Part shown: positions 42,262 through 51,368 of the stretch, piece by piece
Layout of the letters: every line of letters begins with the position of its first letter
Position numbering within the stretch: position 1 is the first letter of the stretch
Assembly: GCA_905216025.1 (NCBI GenBank)
Contig: CAJMSE010000012.1
Coordinates: forward strand, 37,412-101,411
Length of the DNA stretch: 64,000 nt
Direction of reading: 5' to 3'
Source: an uncultured bacterium
Lineage (GTDB): Bacteria > Bacteroidota > Bacteroidia > Bacteroidales > Bacteroidaceae
Program-made: the position numbers and the translations under genes
Notes under the pieces: model-generated
The model's database searches: none
Seen by the model: the letters and a program-made list of their open reading frames with translations, nothing else
What the model was told of the DNA's origin: nothing

Positions 42262-44361
42262 ATGTTAAGACAAACGAGATTGACAGCGCTTGCCTGTATG
42301 GCTATGGCCTGCATGGCTCAGGCTGCGGCCGCTGAAATGAATACAAGGCATGCCGTGGCATCAAAAAAGCAAGCCTCGGCTTCAGACGCTCTTGCTTCCA
42401 AGCCGGTTCCCGAGGTGCGGTGGGACTCCCGCAGCCTGCTGATAGACGGCAGAAGAGTCGTGCCGGTGATGGGAGAGATACACTATTCGCGCATTCCGGC
42501 CGGCGAGTGGGCCGGCGAGGTGCGCAAGATGAAGGAAGGCGGAGTGACCGTCATTGCCACATACGTATTTTGGAATCATGTAGAGGAGCAGGAAGGCGTG
42601 TTCAACTGGAGCGGACAGCGCGACCTGCGCCGCTTCATCGAGATTTGCCGCGACGAACAGATGCCCGTCGTGCTGCGTCTCGGTCCGTTCTGCCACGGCG
42701 AGGTGCGCAACGGCGGAATACCTGACTGGATGTTCGCGAAGGGCTGCAAGATGCGCGAGGAGAATCCGACGTTCATGCACCATGCGGAGCGGCTCTACCG
42801 ACAGATTTTCACGCAGGTGCAGGGGCTGCAATGGAAAGACGGCGGTCCGGTGATGGCCGTGCAGTTTGACAACGAATATCGCGGACGCGGCAGCTATCTG
42901 ATGGCGTTGAAGCGGATAGCCCTCTCGATAGGATTCGACCTTCCGTTCTACACCCGTACCGGATGGCCCGAGCTTCGCACGCCCGTGCCGTTCGGGGAGA
43001 TGCTGCCGCTCTATGGCGACTACGCCGACGGCTTCTGGGAGAGGTCGGTCAAGGAGACGGCTGGAAACTACTACAAGGCGTTCAACTTCAAGGCTTTCCG
43101 CAGCTCTACAGCCATTGCCACAGAGCAGCTCGGAGAACAGAAGGAACGGCTCAACAAGGGTGACATTCAGTATCCGTATTTCACATGCGAGCTTGGCAGC
43201 GGCATGATGACGGCCTACCACCGCCGCCCGTACATCTATCCCGAAGATTCCTATTCGATGGCGCTGGTGAAGCTGGGCAGCGGCAGCAACCTGCTGGGCT
43301 ACTACATGTATCACGGCGGAACAAACCCCGAAGGCATGACGTATCTCAACGAAAACCAGCGCACACTGGCCACAAACTACAACGACCTGCCCGTGAAGAC
43401 ATACGACTTCCAGGCACCATTAGGCGAATTCGGACAGCGACTTCCCCACTACTACACGCTGCGCAAGCTCCATCTGTTCTGCCGCGACTTCGGCGAGACG
43501 CTGGCCCCGATGGATGCCACGTTCCCCTCGCCGCAGGATATAAAGAAAGGTGACGACGCGCAGCTGCGCTGGTCATACCGCTCTCAGGGAGACAGCGGTT
43601 TCGTATTCATCAACAACTACGAGCGTTTGCAGAATCTCACGGCCAAGCGCGGCGTACAGTTCGACGTATGCGGCGTACGCTTCCCCCAGCGGCCTATGAC
43701 GGTTCCGGCCGGAGCAATGTGCATCTTCCCCGTAAACATCGGCGGTATACGCTACGCCACGGCACAGCTCATAGCCCGCCGCGACGGCAAGATATATATG
43801 GAACAGATACCGGGCATCCCCACGGAGATATGCGTGGGTGGCCGTATCTTGAAGAACGTCAAGGCACGCGGACTCCAGAAACCTGTCTACGGCAACATAT
43901 ACCTGCTCGACTCGGAGACGGCTGCACACCTTTTCCTCGACAGAGAGACAGCCGATGCACAACCGCAGAGCGTTATATATAATAAGATGAAGGAGGCCGG
44001 AGCGCCACGCCGGATAACCATCGGCGTACAGAAAGTGGCCGAAGAGCCTGTTGACGATGACTTCCGCGAGGCCGCCGTGTATACGATAGACGTGCCGGAG
44101 ATGCGCGAAGGCCGCATGCTCACGATTGACTACCGCGGTGATGTAGCCCGCCTCTATGCCGACGGACGGCTCATCGGAGACAACTTCTACAACGGGCGGC
44201 CTTTCCTGTACGGCCTATGGCGGTTGCCGGAAGACTGCAAGAAATTAGAGTTGCGCATCCTGCCGCTGCAGAGAGACATGCCGGTCTATTTCCCGCGTGA
44301 GGCGAAAGTGGATGCAGCGGGCGAGAAAGTTATTGGAATAAAAGCAGAAAACGTATGGTGA
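42262..44361 (+). CDS. Glycoside hydrolase family 35 (beta-galactosidase-type), exported
   Basis: 699 residues. A signal peptide (LTALACMAMACMAQAAAAE) leads to a GH35 TIM barrel: MGEIHYSRIPAGEWAGEVRK near residue 70, VFWNHVEEQEGVFNW, LRLGPFCHGEVRNGG, acid/base Glu in QFDNEYRGRG near 210, and probable nucleophile in YFTCELGSGM near 310. C-terminal beta domains follow. It removes terminal beta-galactose, or a related sugar, from plant or host glycans in the periplasm. The next gene overlaps or abuts it, indicating joint action with a GH2 enzyme. Confidence 0.93.
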   Translation: MLRQTRLTALACMAMACMAQAAAAEMNTRHAVASKKQASASDALASKPVPEVRWDSRSLLIDGRRVVPVMGEIHYSRIPAGEWAGEVRKMKEGGVTVIATYVFWNHVEEQEGVFNWSGQRDLRRFIEICRDEQMPVVLRLGPFCHGEVRNGGIPDWMFAKGCKMREENPTFMHHAERLYRQIFTQVQGLQWKDGGPVMAVQFDNEYRGRGSYLMALKRIALSIGFDLPFYTRTGWPELRTPVPFGEMLPLYGDYADGFWERSVKETAGNYYKAFNFKAFRSSTAIATEQLGEQKERLNKGDIQYPYFTCELGSGMMTAYHRRPYIYPEDSYSMALVKLGSGSNLLGYYMYHGGTNPEGMTYLNENQRTLATNYNDLPVKTYDFQAPLGEFGQRLPHYYTLRKLHLFCRDFGETLAPMDATFPSPQDIKKGDDAQLRWSYRSQGDSGFVFINNYERLQNLTAKRGVQFDVCGVRFPQRPMTVPAGAMCIFPVNIGGIRYATAQLIARRDGKIYMEQIPGIPTEICVGGRILKNVKARGLQKPVYGNIYLLDSETAAHLFLDRETADAQPQSVIYNKMKEAGAPRRITIGVQKVAEEPVDDDFREAAVYTIDVPEMREGRMLTIDYRGDVARLYADGRLIGDNFYNGRPFLYGLWRLPEDCKKLELRILPLQRDMPVYFPREAKVDAAGEKVIGIKAENVW

Positions 44362-44363
44362 CG

Positions 44364-47219
44364 ATGAAGAAGATTTTTTCATTTATGCTGTTCATGACTC
44401 TTGGTCTGGCCGGAAAAGGTCAGACCATCAGTCTTTCCGGAGAGTGGGATTTCTCTATGGGTGAAAAACAGGAATACACGGAGAAGATTACCCTGCCCGG
44501 CTCGATGCTTACCAACGGCAAGGGCAACGACGTGTCGGTCAAAACGAAGTGGGTGGGCAGCCTGTACGACTCGTCCTACTATTTCAACCCAGCAATGGAG
44601 CGCTACCGCGTTGAGGGGCAGATGAAGTTCCCGTTTTTCCTCACCCCAAAGAAGCATTATGTTGGCACGGCGTGGTATCGCCGCACGGTCAGCGTCCCAC
44701 GAAGTTGGCGCGGACGCAGCGTCATCCTACATCTGGAGCGCCCGCATATCGAGACCGACATATACATTAACGGCAAGCCGGCCGGCCGCGACTCATCGCT
44801 GAGCGTGCCCCATGAGTTTGACATCACTCCTTTCATCAAGTTCGGCAGCGGCAATGAGATTGTCATACGCATATACAATGGCATCGAGAATGTCTGCGTA
44901 GGACAGGACTCGCACAGCGTCACCGACCAGACGCAGGGCTGCTGGAACGGCATCGTGGGGCGCATACAGCTGACATCACGCCCCGTGCGGCACATCAGCG
45001 ACATGCAGGTTTTCCCCGATATACACGCAAAGACCATCCGCGTAAAGCTGGCGATGGCCGGCGGAGCGAAGCGCACGGCAGTGGATTTCCTGATAGACGG
45101 CCGGCGCATACAGCGTGAACGGCTGTCGGGCGACACGGCCGAGGTGACCATACCGATGGGTGAAGGCGTACGCCTTTGGGATGAATTCAATCCCAACCTA
45201 TACACCCTTCAGGCTGTCATGAACGGCGACACCGCGAGCACAACGTTCGGCATGCGCGAGATAAGCATACGCGGGCGTCAGTTCTACATGAACGGCCGTC
45301 CGATATGGATGCGCGGAACGGTGGGCAACTGCTGCTTCCCGCTGACGGGCTACCCGCCGACGGACGAAGAGTCGTGGCTCAAAATATTCCGCAAGTGCAA
45401 GGAATACGGACTCAACATGATGCGCTTCCACTCCTACTGTCCGCCCGAGGCAGCCTTTACGGCAGCCGACAAGGTTGGATTCTATCTGCAACCCGAAGGC
45501 CCGTCGTGGCCCAACCATGGCGTGCGCCTATCGCGCGGCATGGCCATCGACCGCTATCTGATGGAAGAGACAGAGCGCATGGTGCGCGAATATGGCAATC
45601 ATCCGTCGTTCTGCATGCTGGCGGCAGGCAACGAACCGGCAGGCAACTGGGTGCGCTGGACCGACGAGTTTGTACGCCGGTGGCAGGCTACGGGCGACCG
45701 ACGGCGCGTATACTGCGGTGCATCGGTAGGCGGAGGATGGGCCTGGGACGGCGGAAGTGAATACCACGTCAAGGGCGGGGCCCGCGGACTCGACTGGGAC
45801 CGCCGCGCGCCGCTGTCGTCCGACGACTATTACGACCAGATTTTGCGCCCGCGAAACTTCAAGCCGAAGGATGAGAACGACGTGAACAACACTCCTATAC
45901 TGGCCCACGAGCAGGGCCAGTGGTGCGCATTCCCCGACTTCCGCGAGATAGACCAGTACACCGGAGCATACCGCGCAGGCAACTTCGAGATATTCCGCGA
46001 CCTGCTCCGTGACGGCGGTATGGCCTCGCAGGCCGGAAAGTTCCTCATGGCCAGCGGCCGTTTGCAGACTCTGGCATATAAATATGAGATTGAGCGCAAC
46101 CTTCGCACACGCGACTACGCCGGTTTCCAACTTCTCGGACTCAACGACTACAGCGGGCAAGGCACGGCCCTCGTGGGCGTGCTCAACGTATTCTGGCGTG
46201 AGAAGGGTTACTGCACGGCCGAAGACTGGCGCCGTTTCTGCTCCCCGATAGTGCCGCTGGCCCGCTTCCCGAAGTTCGTCTTTACCGATACAGATACGCT
46301 CTGCGTACCGGTAGAACTGTATAATGCGTATGACGAAGAACTGCACGGAGCACACTTGAAGGTAGAGATAAGCGGCGCGGCGGATACTCCCGCCACCACT
46401 CTCCCACTCCGCTATGCTCCCCTTCTGGAAGGTACGGACATTCCCGTAGGCAAGAACTTCCCGCTCACCACCGTCACCATGCCGCTCAGCGGGATTTCCG
46501 GACCGGCAAAGCTGACCATGACGGCAACCGTAACGGCAGACAATGCCCCTGCGGCAGAGAATAAATGGGAGTTTTGGGTATACCCATCCGATGAAAACAT
46601 GCCGCAGACCGGCGGCCTGCACATCACCGACACGCTCGACGGGAAGGCGCTCAACATATTGAAGTCTGGCGGCCGCGTGCTCATAACGGCTGCCGGCCGT
46701 GTGCGCATGGGCAGCGATGTGAAGCAGACATACCTGCCCGTTTTCTGGAATACAAGCTGGTTTAAGATGCGCCCACCCCACACCACCGGTGCCGTGATAG
46801 ACCGTGAACATCCGCTCTTCCGCCGCTTCCCCACCGACGACTGGTCTAACCTGAACTGGTGGGAACTGCTGAACAAGGCTCAGGTGATGAATCTCCGCGA
46901 ACTGCCCGCCGGATATCAGCCGCCCGTGCAGCCGATAGACACATGGCCCGTGAGCCGCAAGCTCGGCATGCTCATCGAGGCAAACGTGCTCGGCGGCCGC
47001 CTGCTGATGACGACGATGGACATCTGCAACAACCTCGGCAACCGTCCCGTAGCGCGTCAGATGCGCCGCGCGATAATAGGCTATATGAACAGCTACGACT
47101 TCCATCCGACGCTGACGCTCGACAGCAGCACGATAACAAACCTCTTCGAGAAGCAGGCACCCGCCGTAAACATGTTCACAAACGACTCTCCCGACGAGCT
47201 GAAGCCGAAGTTGAAATAA
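44364..47219 (+). CDS. Glycoside hydrolase family 2-like enzyme, exported
   Basis: About 951 residues. A signal peptide (MKKIFSFMLFMTLGLAGKGQ) is followed by a jelly-roll sugar-binding domain (GTAWYRRTVSVPRSWRG), an immunoglobulin-like domain, and a TIM barrel: NMMRFHSYCPPEAAFTAADK, acid/base Glu in LAAGNEPAGN near 430, and a likely nucleophile in LAHEQGQW near 515. The C-terminal 300 residues are beta-rich. It fits GH2-related beta-glycosidases (galactosidase or glucuronidase); the exact linkage is unknown. ATG 44355 overlaps the GH35 stop; 44364 gives the better signal peptide. The pair is translationally coupled. Confidence 0.88.
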   Translation: MKKIFSFMLFMTLGLAGKGQTISLSGEWDFSMGEKQEYTEKITLPGSMLTNGKGNDVSVKTKWVGSLYDSSYYFNPAMERYRVEGQMKFPFFLTPKKHYVGTAWYRRTVSVPRSWRGRSVILHLERPHIETDIYINGKPAGRDSSLSVPHEFDITPFIKFGSGNEIVIRIYNGIENVCVGQDSHSVTDQTQGCWNGIVGRIQLTSRPVRHISDMQVFPDIHAKTIRVKLAMAGGAKRTAVDFLIDGRRIQRERLSGDTAEVTIPMGEGVRLWDEFNPNLYTLQAVMNGDTASTTFGMREISIRGRQFYMNGRPIWMRGTVGNCCFPLTGYPPTDEESWLKIFRKCKEYGLNMMRFHSYCPPEAAFTAADKVGFYLQPEGPSWPNHGVRLSRGMAIDRYLMEETERMVREYGNHPSFCMLAAGNEPAGNWVRWTDEFVRRWQATGDRRRVYCGASVGGGWAWDGGSEYHVKGGARGLDWDRRAPLSSDDYYDQILRPRNFKPKDENDVNNTPILAHEQGQWCAFPDFREIDQYTGAYRAGNFEIFRDLLRDGGMASQAGKFLMASGRLQTLAYKYEIERNLRTRDYAGFQLLGLNDYSGQGTALVGVLNVFWREKGYCTAEDWRRFCSPIVPLARFPKFVFTDTDTLCVPVELYNAYDEELHGAHLKVEISGAADTPATTLPLRYAPLLEGTDIPVGKNFPLTTVTMPLSGISGPAKLTMTATVTADNAPAAENKWEFWVYPSDENMPQTGGLHITDTLDGKALNILKSGGRVLITAAGRVRMGSDVKQTYLPVFWNTSWFKMRPPHTTGAVIDREHPLFRRFPTDDWSNLNWWELLNKAQVMNLRELPAGYQPPVQPIDTWPVSRKLGMLIEANVLGGRLLMTTMDICNNLGNRPVARQMRRAIIGYMNSYDFHPTLTLDSSTITNLFEKQAPAVNMFTNDSPDELKPKLK

Positions 47220-47241
47220 GCGTAATAGTATCTGCCGATAA

Positions 47242-47279
47242 AAAAACCATTGGTATTTTCCAAAATACCAATGGTTTTT
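47242..47279 (+). terminator. Terminator after the GH2 gene
   Basis: A perfect 18-bp stem with a 2-nt loop, A-tract on the left and T-tract on the right, starting 23 bp after the GH2 stop. Confidence 0.9.
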
Positions 47280-47287
47280 CAATCTGT

Positions 47288-47375
47288 AGATATATCTACA
47301 GGTTTCTCCGGATATATCCACAGCTTCCTCAGGATATATCCACAGCTTCCTCAGGATATATCTTCAGCTTCCTCC
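47288..47375. repeat. Four tandem 22-bp repeats with GATATATC cores
   Basis: Units begin at 47288, 47310, 47332 and 47354. Units 2 and 3 are identical; 1 and 4 diverge. The self-complementary core GATATATC recurs exactly every 22 bp (47289, 47311, 47333, 47355), and the first lies in the palindrome tgtagatatatctaca (47285-47300). Confidence 0.85.
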
Positions 47376-47500
47376 AAACGGTCTGCAAAAATCCGGGGAG
47401 CGTTCAAGGCATAAAAGGAATATGACAAAGTTTTTTTAGTGAGCGTTCAGCAGAAGCCACTGAGCCTGGCAGGCAGTTCAATGCACCTGTCATAATGGCA

Positions 47501-47547
47501 AAAAACAACCCGTTGACGGAATTGAATTCTGCCAACGGGTTGTTTTT
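47501..47547. terminator. Terminator of the Omp28/T9SS protein gene
   Basis: A 15-bp stem aaaaacaacccgttg / caacgggttgttttt around a 17-nt loop, flanked by A and T tracts, 25 bp beyond the minus-strand stop. Confidence 0.85.
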
Positions 47548-47571
47548 TTATGTTTAAGGCTGAATGCCGTG

Positions 47572-50500
47572 TTATTTCACGATAACCTTGCGTATGCTGC
47601 CGTCACTCATGCGGATGATGTTGAGACCCTTGGCGGGGCTTGCCATCATTTGGCCGGCGGCATTGTAGCGGGCTGTCTCACTCACTGCCGTACCGGAAGC
47701 TGTAACACCTTCTATGGCGGAGGCATCGGTGCTGATCTTGGCCTTGGCCACGTTGATTACGGTGCCGGTATTTGCGTCTATCATCATGCAGATGACATTG
47801 CTATTGCTTATCTCGCTGACTGCCGGCTTGGCAAAATCGATGGTGGCCGTATACACCTCACCGTTAGTAATGGCAGACGGCATATAACCTGTTGTGCCGA
47901 AGTAAGAACCGACCTGAGCACGCACCACATCGTTGTGGGTATATGATACATACTCCTGTCCGTAAATACCGCCGCTGCCCCATTCTCCGAGACCTTCCGA
48001 ATCTTCAGCATAATGATAATTGTGCTGATAACCGGGCAGGCCGTCTTCAGTGATGATGAGGAACAGGCCGATATTCTGCTTCTGCATGTTCATAGCGAAC
48101 TTGGCAAAAGCCATAGTCCTGACAGTTTGTGTCGTTTCATCGAAGTATGCAATGGCATCGAGATTGGCATCGGCATCGGTGTCAAACTCCTTCTGCACAA
48201 GGTCGAACCAGCAGTCGCCCAGCGGAGAAGTGAAGCTATAGGACGTCTTGCCGGCCGTAATGTCGGCATAAGTAGGCGAACTGATTGTCTCGCCGCGCTG
48301 TATCTTTGCCGACGGCGCTCCGGCAAGGCCGAGGAAGCGGTTAACGTATGACGACATGCCGCTCTCGTAGTTGTCGCCGGTATACACGTGGTAGCCGGCA
48401 AGGATAACGCGGTCGCCGTAGATGCGCCCGAGATTCTCCCATGCGAGGTGGCCGCGTGGACAGTTGCCGCAGTCCTGACCGGTCATCTCCTCCACGATGA
48501 CGCGCTTGACGGGCTGGAAAGCAAGGTCCTTGACGGCATAGCTGATAGTATCGAACTTGTCGTCAAGCTGCACACGCAGGTAGAAGCTGTTTATCTCACC
48601 TATCGTTACGGGCAGTTCCTTGGCAAAAGCGAAATCGAGACGGTCTCCCTTCTTCAGCGACAAACCGCTATGCGATATCTCGTCTACAACATTCTTTCCT
48701 GCATCGAGCAGCTTTATATTAGCTGTGACGTATGTCTGAGTCTCGGAATTGGCTATCACGCGTCCTTCTATCTTATGCCCGGTCTGACCTACGATGGTTG
48801 TGGCCGATGTGAGGGCGGTGAGGAAACCGTTATCACGTATCACCTTGATATTGTCGACGATGACAAGGCTCTGGTTCTCATTCTCATTCACAAAGGCCAC
48901 GTATATGCTCTTTCCGGCATACTTGTCCAGCGGGAATGAATATGTGGTCCAGTCGCCTTCGAGATTCTCGTCGCTCTTGCCGGGCAGCAGAACCTCGTCC
49001 ATCAGTATCTCACCGTCCGTACGCATCGTATTGATATCGTCCGCTGTGAGGTAGTTGAGCACTTCCTCGCTGGCGTATACGATTACCTTGAGCTTGTCCT
49101 GCTTGTATGAACGGAAGCCCTGGCCTTGGAACTCAAGGCGGCATTTAGCGTCTGGTATGTATATCTGCGGAGTCACCATCCAATCGTCAGACTTGCCCGC
49201 AGGGCTATAGGATGATGTCGAGGCGGCTGCGAAATCACTGCTTTCCAAATCTCGCACGAGCACCCAAGGATAGCTGTCGCCGTCGCGGAAGTCATAACCC
49301 TGCATCTCCTCGGTGGGAGTGTTGTGGTCGCCCTCATAGAGCAGCATTCCGTTCAGGCCGTTGGCGAAGTCCTCCTTATACATCAACGTATCATCAGCCA
49401 TGATGACACGCTCATACTGTCCCTCATAGCTGAGTTCATAGCGTTCGTTGGCATTGTCGCCGTTGACATCGGTGACAGAACCGGCATTGAGTACCACCTT
49501 ATAGTTGGTGTTGAGATAGAGATACTGCGTTGTCTCGGAGTAGATAAGCATCTGGTTGTCCTTGACCGCAATGCCAAGATCGGCCAGCGGCGCCTCGCTA
49601 CCTTCACGGTAAAGCGATGCTGCGGCATTGTCTGTCAGTGCTATGTCCGTATCGAACGTGAGGAGCACGGGATTTGTGGTTGCGTTGAGCTGTGCCAGTC
49701 CGCTGCCGTCTTCAGGAGCAGCGGCAACGACCTTGACCGGATCTGCCCCACGCCCCGTATAGGTGAACGTCATCTCATCGTTGGTACGTGTCTCATCGGC
49801 CTTGAGGGCTATAGTGCCCGCAGGAATGGTGAGGGTATATTTCTTTCCGGCCTCAAGTGAGAATGTTCGGAAGCCTATTGTCACCGTCTTGGCAGACGAA
49901 GCTGCCGTGGCAAACGATATGACACGTCCCTGTGCATTACCGTCGTCATCAACAAACCTGATGTCATCCGTGCTTCCCTTAACCACCACGTCGCGCGGGA
50001 ATGTCACCGTCACAGTCTTCATTTTAGAGAACGAGGCTCCTGAGGCGGGAAGCGCACTATAGTTGCCGAGCAGATTAACCCTGCCCGCAGCCTCGGCAAA
50101 CGTCTCGTCCAGCTGAAGCACATAGCTGACGTTAGGATCGGGGAAACAGGCAAGCACCTTTCCATCGCCTGATACAGCCATTGCCGTTCCGGTATTGTTA
50201 AATCCGGACTTGGCATAGAAGTCCATGCCGTATGCACTCTCCAGCAGTTCGTCAAGAGCATACCAGAACTTGCCGGCACGCACATAGACAGAACGGACCG
50301 GTGTATTGCTCGGTGTTGCAGCATATATCGTACCGTTGTTATCCACAACTATAGTTCCTAAGTCATGCACATCGGTATCATCAAACATTTCTATGCTTTT
50401 GGTCTCCGTATTATAAAGGAACGGCACCGTGGTCTCATCAAAGTCACCTTTCTGCATCGTGGCAGTTCCAGCGAGCCATTTTCCATTGGGGCTGAATATT

Positions 50501-51255
50501 CCGTTTGCACTGAGAAGGAGCGGATCCCATGGGGTGCCGTCCATGTCATAACCAACTGGTGAGTAAGCAGATGTCTCACGGTCGTAAATGAACTCAAGCG
50601 TATTCCATGTATAACTGAAATCCACCGTTCCAATGATATACCGTCCGTCTGCCGATATGCCTGTATAGCGTACCATGCGTGCCGTCTCTCCATTGGAGCC
50701 GACGGTCGGCCTGCCGGGCGTCTCCACTATCTGCATAGTGGTGAGATCCCACAGCACGGGATACTCTCCATAGTTCTCTGCACCGCTGCCGAATTTTGTC
50801 ATTCGGCCCACGGCCCAGTGTCCGTCCGGCGTGACGGCCGCGGCATCACCCGCTTCCCATCCCTCCGGAGCTGGAAGGTTCACCCATCCTTTCTCCTTCG
50901 TCCACACGGCGGGCACGCCGCTGTACGAACCGACCACCACTCCGTCGTCGCTCACGTCGCCGGCAGTACATTCCAGCGGCAGTTCCTGATCGTCTTCAAG
51001 TCCTAATGCGGTGGTCTCTCCTGTCTGCACATTTATGAGACGTGCATTTGTGTAACGCGACCCGTCAGTAGGGCTCGCCCCGAAAGAGACCATCCACTTT
51101 CCATTGTCAGAGAGTGAACGTACGCTGGAAGCATCACGGAAATCATAGACAGTCAGCTTCGGCTCTGCCACCGTCTGGGCATTCAGGTGCCCGCAGATAA
51201 GCGACGAAGCCCCCGCAACTGCCATAAGCAGTGTCTTCAGATTGTTTCTAATCAT
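47572..51255 (-). CDS. Large multidomain T9SS-secreted surface protein (HAF/Ig/adhesin/Omp28)
   Basis: 1227 residues. A signal peptide (TLLMAVAGASSLICGHLNAQ) is followed by beta-propeller-like repeats of the HAF type (SLSDNGKWMVSFG, DVSDDGVVVGSY, AVTPDGHWAVGRM) to about residue 390, Big_5/SbsA-like Ig domains (about 390-640), a cleaved-adhesin domain (KEDFANGLNGML and SDDWMVTPQIYIP, about 650-800), an Omp28-like domain with a CxxC-type site (EMTGQDCGNCPRGH near 950), and a C-terminal T9SS type A sorting signal (YNAAGQMMASPAKGLNIIRM ... KVIVK). It should be displayed on the cell surface. Ligand unknown; the glycosidase context suggests glycan contact. Confidence 0.85.
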   Translation of the reverse strand: MIRNNLKTLLMAVAGASSLICGHLNAQTVAEPKLTVYDFRDASSVRSLSDNGKWMVSFGASPTDGSRYTNARLINVQTGETTALGLEDDQELPLECTAGDVSDDGVVVGSYSGVPAVWTKEKGWVNLPAPEGWEAGDAAAVTPDGHWAVGRMTKFGSGAENYGEYPVLWDLTTMQIVETPGRPTVGSNGETARMVRYTGISADGRYIIGTVDFSYTWNTLEFIYDRETSAYSPVGYDMDGTPWDPLLLSANGIFSPNGKWLAGTATMQKGDFDETTVPFLYNTETKSIEMFDDTDVHDLGTIVVDNNGTIYAATPSNTPVRSVYVRAGKFWYALDELLESAYGMDFYAKSGFNNTGTAMAVSGDGKVLACFPDPNVSYVLQLDETFAEAAGRVNLLGNYSALPASGASFSKMKTVTVTFPRDVVVKGSTDDIRFVDDDGNAQGRVISFATAASSAKTVTIGFRTFSLEAGKKYTLTIPAGTIALKADETRTNDEMTFTYTGRGADPVKVVAAAPEDGSGLAQLNATTNPVLLTFDTDIALTDNAAASLYREGSEAPLADLGIAVKDNQMLIYSETTQYLYLNTNYKVVLNAGSVTDVNGDNANERYELSYEGQYERVIMADDTLMYKEDFANGLNGMLLYEGDHNTPTEEMQGYDFRDGDSYPWVLVRDLESSDFAAASTSSYSPAGKSDDWMVTPQIYIPDAKCRLEFQGQGFRSYKQDKLKVIVYASEEVLNYLTADDINTMRTDGEILMDEVLLPGKSDENLEGDWTTYSFPLDKYAGKSIYVAFVNENENQSLVIVDNIKVIRDNGFLTALTSATTIVGQTGHKIEGRVIANSETQTYVTANIKLLDAGKNVVDEISHSGLSLKKGDRLDFAFAKELPVTIGEINSFYLRVQLDDKFDTISYAVKDLAFQPVKRVIVEEMTGQDCGNCPRGHLAWENLGRIYGDRVILAGYHVYTGDNYESGMSSYVNRFLGLAGAPSAKIQRGETISSPTYADITAGKTSYSFTSPLGDCWFDLVQKEFDTDADANLDAIAYFDETTQTVRTMAFAKFAMNMQKQNIGLFLIITEDGLPGYQHNYHYAEDSEGLGEWGSGGIYGQEYVSYTHNDVVRAQVGSYFGTTGYMPSAITNGEVYTATIDFAKPAVSEISNSNVICMMIDANTGTVINVAKAKISTDASAIEGVTASGTAVSETARYNAAGQMMASPAKGLNIIRMSDGSIRKVIVK

Positions 51256-51306
51256 TACTTCTCTTGTTTTTATCAGTTGTTTATTATATATATCCTTCCA
51301 TATTAA

Positions 51307-51345
51307 TCCGACAATGGCTCACAAAGGATGTGAGCCGTTGCCGGA
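51307..51345 (-). terminator. Hairpin after the Ig-like T9SS protein gene
   Basis: 17-bp arms (51307-51323 and 51329-51345) pair with two G-U positions around a 5-nt loop, 24 bp beyond the minus-strand stop at 51369. Confidence 0.7.
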
Positions 51346-51368
51346 TCGATATTGCCCTGACTTGAACG

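Larger units (their letters stand above)
47220..47571. other. Convergent intergenic region with terminators and tandem repeats
   Basis: The 350-bp region between GH2 and the T9SS protein genes contains two terminators (47242-47279 and 47501-47547) and four 22-bp tandem repeats (47288-47375). No gene is seen. Confidence 0.7.

Noticed and set aside
45528..47321. Long minus-strand open frame of 597 codons opposite the GH2 gene
   Set aside because: It lies wholly antisense to a gene with clear GH2 motifs, has Val/His/Arg-rich non-protein-like composition and no recognisable domain; a by-product of GC-rich codon third positions.
47288..47375. 22-bp tandem repeats as a CRISPR array
   Set aside because: Units are contiguous with no spacers and no cas genes are present.
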